Shown here one piece after another: positions 60,335 through 64,000 of a DNA stretch of 64,000 nucleotides (position 1 is the first letter of the stretch; every line of letters begins with the position of its first letter). The stretch spans positions 1,035,335 to 1,099,334 of the forward strand of contig OX155954.1 of the NCBI GenBank assembly GCA_944548615.1, in the 5' to 3' direction. The notes beneath the pieces were generated by a model. That model searched no databases. It worked only from the letters and a program-made list of their open reading frames with translations, and was not told the DNA's origin. The position numbers and the translations under genes were made by a program. Source of the stretch: Micropterix aruncella (lineage: Eukaryota > Arthropoda > Insecta > Lepidoptera > Micropterigidae).

Positions 60335-61120
60335 TTAAGCTGGGCATTGACGGTCAGTTTTTCGCGTCAGTTGAACTGACGTGCATCCAAAATTTAATCG
60401 TGAGTGTCGGAATCATCACTCCAGAATATTAACTGACGACGCGCCACGAAATTTTTCCGTGGCTACCATAATCCAACTGGCGCGTCGCGCCAAACTGACC
60501 GTGAGTGCGCAATCTGCAATCCAACGCGTCAGTTCGCTCGCAGCGCCCAGTGGGCGGCCACTTCCATAGAAAGAAAATTTGTATGGAGCCAGCGACTATC
60601 AAGGTGGCAACTTAACTATGCCACAATAACACGAAATGCGGTTGTCAGCCTGCGAGACGCGTCTGCCTACTTTTCCGCGAGCTGTATATTGTCTTTGCTC
60701 TGTCTGACCATCACACATACTGCGCATTTTGCTGCGCATACGCACGCATAGCGTCCGCACACCGCTTCCGCTCTGCTGTCAGTCGTGCGTGTGATCAATG
60801 GTGCGTCTTATGTGCGTTGTTTGCTTACCGTTTGCTGCGTCACTTGTGTTTTACGTCTTACCGGCTTCATTTTGGGTTTTTCGAGTTTTGTGCCGCCTCT
60901 CGGGAAGTGACGATGTATAAGAAATGTGTACATAGTTTGCGGACTAATTAGGCGCAAGAGAGGAGAACCTGAGGGTGTGAGTGCCTTTTATGGCAGTATT
61001 TTTAATGGCACATTTTTTCATAGTAGGTATTAATATTTATTTTAATACGAGACATCTATAAACCGTATGCTTGATTCGTAATTTTGTTTTTATTTCTATC
61101 GATTTATGTATCCGGTAAGG

Positions 61121-61204
61121 GTGGGCTACACTGGCTTGTGGCGTTTTTATCGATATCGATAGGTGGGCTGCACTGGCTTGTGGCGTTTTTATCGATATCG
61201 ATAA
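61121..61204. repeat. 42-bp tandem duplication
   Basis: GTGGGCTRCACTGGCTTGTG then GCGTTTTTATCGATATCGAT, twice in a row, inside the Harbinger element. Confidence 0.9.
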
Positions 61205-61639
61205 ATAGGCTGGTTAATGATTAACTATTGCATTGGTCAGATGTTGCCATATCGCAAGACCAGAGGGTTGCCATTCTGCTAAAACCAGAGTGTTGAAGAA
61301 GAGTGTGACAGACACATTCTACAAGAAATTGCGACGGTTGGCTGCAATGCGGTTTTTGTGCTGTTGGCTATATTATAGTCGCTGGTACTAACAAAAGTGA
61401 ATTTCGATTCAAATGTACTGAGTTCCGCATCTTATTTATATGATCAGTGGCAGCGCCCGCGATGATTGCGCGTGCTGTGTTTTTGTTTTTATCATGGCGG
61501 CGTCGTCGTCGTCATCTGGACGTATCATAATGATAGAATTCATCGAAAAATATAGAAATAACGGACAGAAATTATAAAAATAAACATTATCCACAAAAAA
61601 ACTGCATAACATTTTATTTAGATATTATTTATAAAATCG

Positions 61640-61963
61640 AATTAGATATTATAGAAGTCAGATTTCATTTCCGATGCTAAGAAACGAAGAGTGGCAGTCA
61701 ATTTCTCATGAGGGTTTATAAGCTTGTCTCTTATTAGTGTCTTGTTCAGCAATATATGGAGTTACAAGATCTAGAAGCTTGAAATATATCGCTTCGTCCA
61801 TCCCTAAATAGTTTCGCCAGTCACTCGGTTCTCATTTAACTCAGACTCCTTTTTTTAGCCATTATTTCATCATTTGCTTTCTTTTTTGTTTTCTGGTGAG
61901 TATACGGCAACAAACAGTAGCCGTAGTAATAAATAATATTTCATCTTGGGAATCAGAATCCAT
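61640..61963 (-). pseudogene. Harbinger (HARBI1-like) transposase N-terminal remnant
   Basis: Minus strand from 61963: MDSDSQDEILFITTATV, a stop after KQMMK, then SDWRNYLGMDEAIYFKLLDL, VTPYIAEQDTNKRQAYKPS and EKLTATLRFLASEM with frameshifts. NFLRMDE..F..LL..V.P.I...DT..R.AI...EKL..TLRFLA is the entry part of the DDE_Tnp_4 nuclease family. The catalytic part is absent. Confidence 0.8.
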
Positions 61964-62295
61964 TTTTATTTCGTGGACGTCCGCAAAGAGAACACGTTCT
62001 TTATGCGGCCGGTCGAAAACTGAAGAGCCGGAGTGACGCCAGTGAGTGGGGAAATCTAGTTGGCATAAAACCATTTGGAGTGACGCCACAGTTTTACGTC
62101 TAGACTGACGCGAAAAACTGACCGTCAATGCCCAGCTTTAGGCCTGTTTCTAGATGCACAATTGGCCTGTATTTGCCTGCTTGCGTCGTAGATATCTCAA
62201 GAACATGTTATCTGATTATGGAAATTCTTTCACCAATCTGTTTTATTCATCGATGGAATGAGCCGATAATTTGAGCGTTAAACACACCAAAATAA

Positions 62296-63093
62296 TATAC
62301 TTTGCCTATTTCGAGTCAATTCTTCGTTACGGGATTCCCTTCTGGTGGTGTACAGTAGTTTTAAGCAACATATTTTCTCTCTCCAAAAACGAGCCATGAG
62401 AATATTGATAAACCTTAACCATAATGAATCATGTCGTGGTCACAAAAATCTCAGTATTCTAATGCTACCATCACTATACATATTTGAATGCATAAAGTTA
62501 ATATTAAAAAACATAGGAAAGATGGAGACCCAAAAAGAAATTCACGCGCATTTCACCAGATGTAGGCACAACTTAGCATTACCCCGTCCATCTCTGGAAT
62601 TATTCAAAAGGGATCCAAATTACGTTGGAATGGCGTGTTACAATAAACTGCCTGAGAATATTAAAATTATATGTAGAAACGGAAAAATAGCCCAATTTCA
62701 ATCAAAATTAAAAGGCTACCTTATTGCGAGAGAATTATATAATATAAACGAATTATAATTATATAACTGACAATTTCCATCTCGATTTTATTTATTTAAC
62801 TTAACATTTGTACCATTTTATAGATTATTATATTATTACTATTATTTCTAATTGTCTGCCATAATCAATTTTATATCTTATTTATAGGACCATTTAATTT
62901 TAATTTTATAATTTCATGACTAACTGTAGTTATAAATATCTAATATAACTCAATTGTGTGGTGAGTCTCTAATGAAATATTTAGTATACATTTTAAAGTT
63001 ATTTTAACATTAAGCGGCTATATAAAGCGTCTAAACAACTATGTAAAAGTTTTTGAAGACAATAAATGCGATTTGATTTGATTTGATTTGAAG
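62296..63093 (+). mobile_element. LINE (family D) ORF2 C-terminus and 3' end
   Basis: YFAYFESILRYGIPFWW, then a frameshift near 62350, VYSSFKQHIFSLQKRAMRIL, TRCRHNLALPRPSLELFKRD and YVGMACYNKLPENIKI, ending SKLKGYLIARELYNINEL, stop at 62758. This is the C-terminal part of CR1/Jockey-type ORF2. The 3' region ends with four GATTT units at 63070-63090, and 31870-32155 is a second copy of this 3' end. Confidence 0.85.
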
Positions 63094-63716
63094 GGTTTTT
63101 ACTTGAAATGCATCAGGAAGCTGTCATACAAATGGACGAATAAGAAATCACATTTTCAAGCGTATGGCCGCCAACCTTTTATCCGCTACCAGAAATACGG
63201 AAAGCAAATTATCGAAGGAACACTAGAATCGGACGGTGCGTTCTAGTTACAAAATTTAAAGCCTAATGACTTAAGAGGCTAGAACTTTAAAACGAATTTT
63301 CCGATTTGAAAAATTCTTTCGCAAGATTAGTATTATTCATAGTATGGATGAGATGATTAAAGCTACCATATATAAACCGATCGCTACCTAAGCGCTAGAT
63401 ATTGTTTTGAAAAGTACTCATACGGTTCATCTTACTACTGGTTAAAGGATTGGCAACGACAAAACTAAATCAACCATATCGGATATGATTCAGCCTACGG
63501 AACTAGTGATCGCTATAATAACTTCCCTGGCCCTAGTCAACTTCAACCAACCTCAAACATCGAAGTCAACTTCCCTGGTTCGAGTCGCTAATAACAATGA
63601 AGAAACTTTTAGAGCGCGATAAGTTCAAGAACCAGACACCCAACTAAATATTCGAGTGCTTGAGCATTCCTTAGATGAGCATTGCTCAAGCACTGGCTTA
63701 GTGCTTAAGCATCGAT
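63094..63716. other. No gene recognised
   Basis: Short word repeats (TCAACTTCCCTGG twice, TGAGCATTGCTCAAGCACTG) but no coding or element signal. Confidence 0.45.
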
Positions 63717-63890
63717 TGTGTTTATTTATTTATTTATTTTATTAAAAACATACAGCATAAAAAATGACATATAAGCATAATATATAACGGTGCTAATGAT
63801 GTTTTAAATTATTTGCGATATAGGGATTACAAAATATGCTAAACTATACAATACAAAGAAAACTTAAAACAATTTTAAATTAAGTGTTAA
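63717..63890 (-). mobile_element. ATTT-tailed retroelement 3' fragment
   Basis: TTTATTTATTTATTT tail at 63717-63740 followed by AT-rich sequence; orientation inferred from the tail. Confidence 0.4.
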
Positions 63891-63896
63891 AATCGC

Positions 63897-63996
63897 TATG
63901 TGTGAGTGTGTGGGTGTTGGTGTGTGTTTGTGTGATGAAGAGCGTGTATATGTGCGTGTGTATGTTTCTGTATTAGTGTGTGTGTGTATCTGTACT
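63897..63996. repeat. GT-rich microsatellite
   Basis: Impure GTGTGT run to near the window end. Confidence 0.8.
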
Positions 63997-64000
63997 ACGT

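Larger units (their letters stand above)
60338..62137 (-). mobile_element. PIF/Harbinger-type transposon, internally deleted
   Basis: 1,800 bp with 34-bp perfect terminal inverted repeats starting AGCTGGGCATTGACGGTCAG and ending TTTTTCGCGTCAGT. TTA on both sides (60335-60337, 62138-62140) is the 3-bp TWA-type duplication of this superfamily. Only an N-terminal transposase remnant remains. The perfect repeats imply recent mobility, presumably using a transposase made elsewhere. Confidence 0.88.

Overview
This window looks like repeat-dense nuclear DNA from an insect, most likely a moth or butterfly. Supporting signs are AT-rich sequence, many 5'-truncated Jockey/CR1-, RTE- and R1-type non-LTR retrotransposons, mariner, pogo, piggyBac-, hAT- and PIF/Harbinger-type DNA transposons, a tRNA-derived SINE, numerous foldback MITEs and a single host-like spliced exon. 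No bacterial-style operon, rRNA gene or free-standing tRNA gene is visible. The order-level call is an inference from repeat content; no marker gene is present to prove it.

Layout. 0-10 kb: LINE tails, a foldback MITE interrupted by two GC-rich retroposons (1.4-3.1 kb), a decayed mariner split by a LINE tail (5.9-6.9 kb). 10-14.3 kb: a foldback MITE and a 622-bp unit present as three direct plus two inverted copies between two (TA)n tracts. 15.7-16.5 kb: a 120-bp tandem repeat. 18.4-22.0 kb: a GC-rich retroposon carrying an apparently intact pogo-type transposon whose 614-aa transposase ends in a PHD finger. 22-33 kb: several copies of one LINE family, one with a piggyBac-type MITE in its 3' region, a SINE with clear target duplication, and MITEs. 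33.3-34.6 kb: the one probable host gene, a first coding exon of a secreted proline-rich protein on the minus strand. 35-40 kb: MITEs, an R1-like LINE inserted in a MITE, a 610-bp foldback and a hAT remnant. 40-56 kb: more nested GC-rich retroposons, LINE fragments, and a 200-N gap flanked by the same 1,133 bp on both sides (assembly overlap). 56-64 kb: a LINE reverse transcriptase pseudogene, a second SINE, a PIF/Harbinger element with 34-bp terminal repeats, and a CR1/Jockey-type LINE 3' end.

The most striking item is a family of long (about 660-830 bp) GC-rich retroposons, about 15 copies or fragments covering roughly 12% of the window. Intact copies share a fixed 5' end, have no poly(A), carry 10-14 bp target duplications, and end near a small hairpin whose stem and tetraloop are kept (CGGG/CCCG with TTCG, CTCG, TCCG or TTCA). 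This fits a non-autonomous element copied by target-primed reverse transcription through a partner LINE that recognises a 3' stem-loop. Two loci carry two successive insertions at one target duplication. Paralogous copies in the same window serve as empty sites, allowing base-exact boundaries for several insertions, including the pogo (TA) and piggyBac-type (TTAA) elements.
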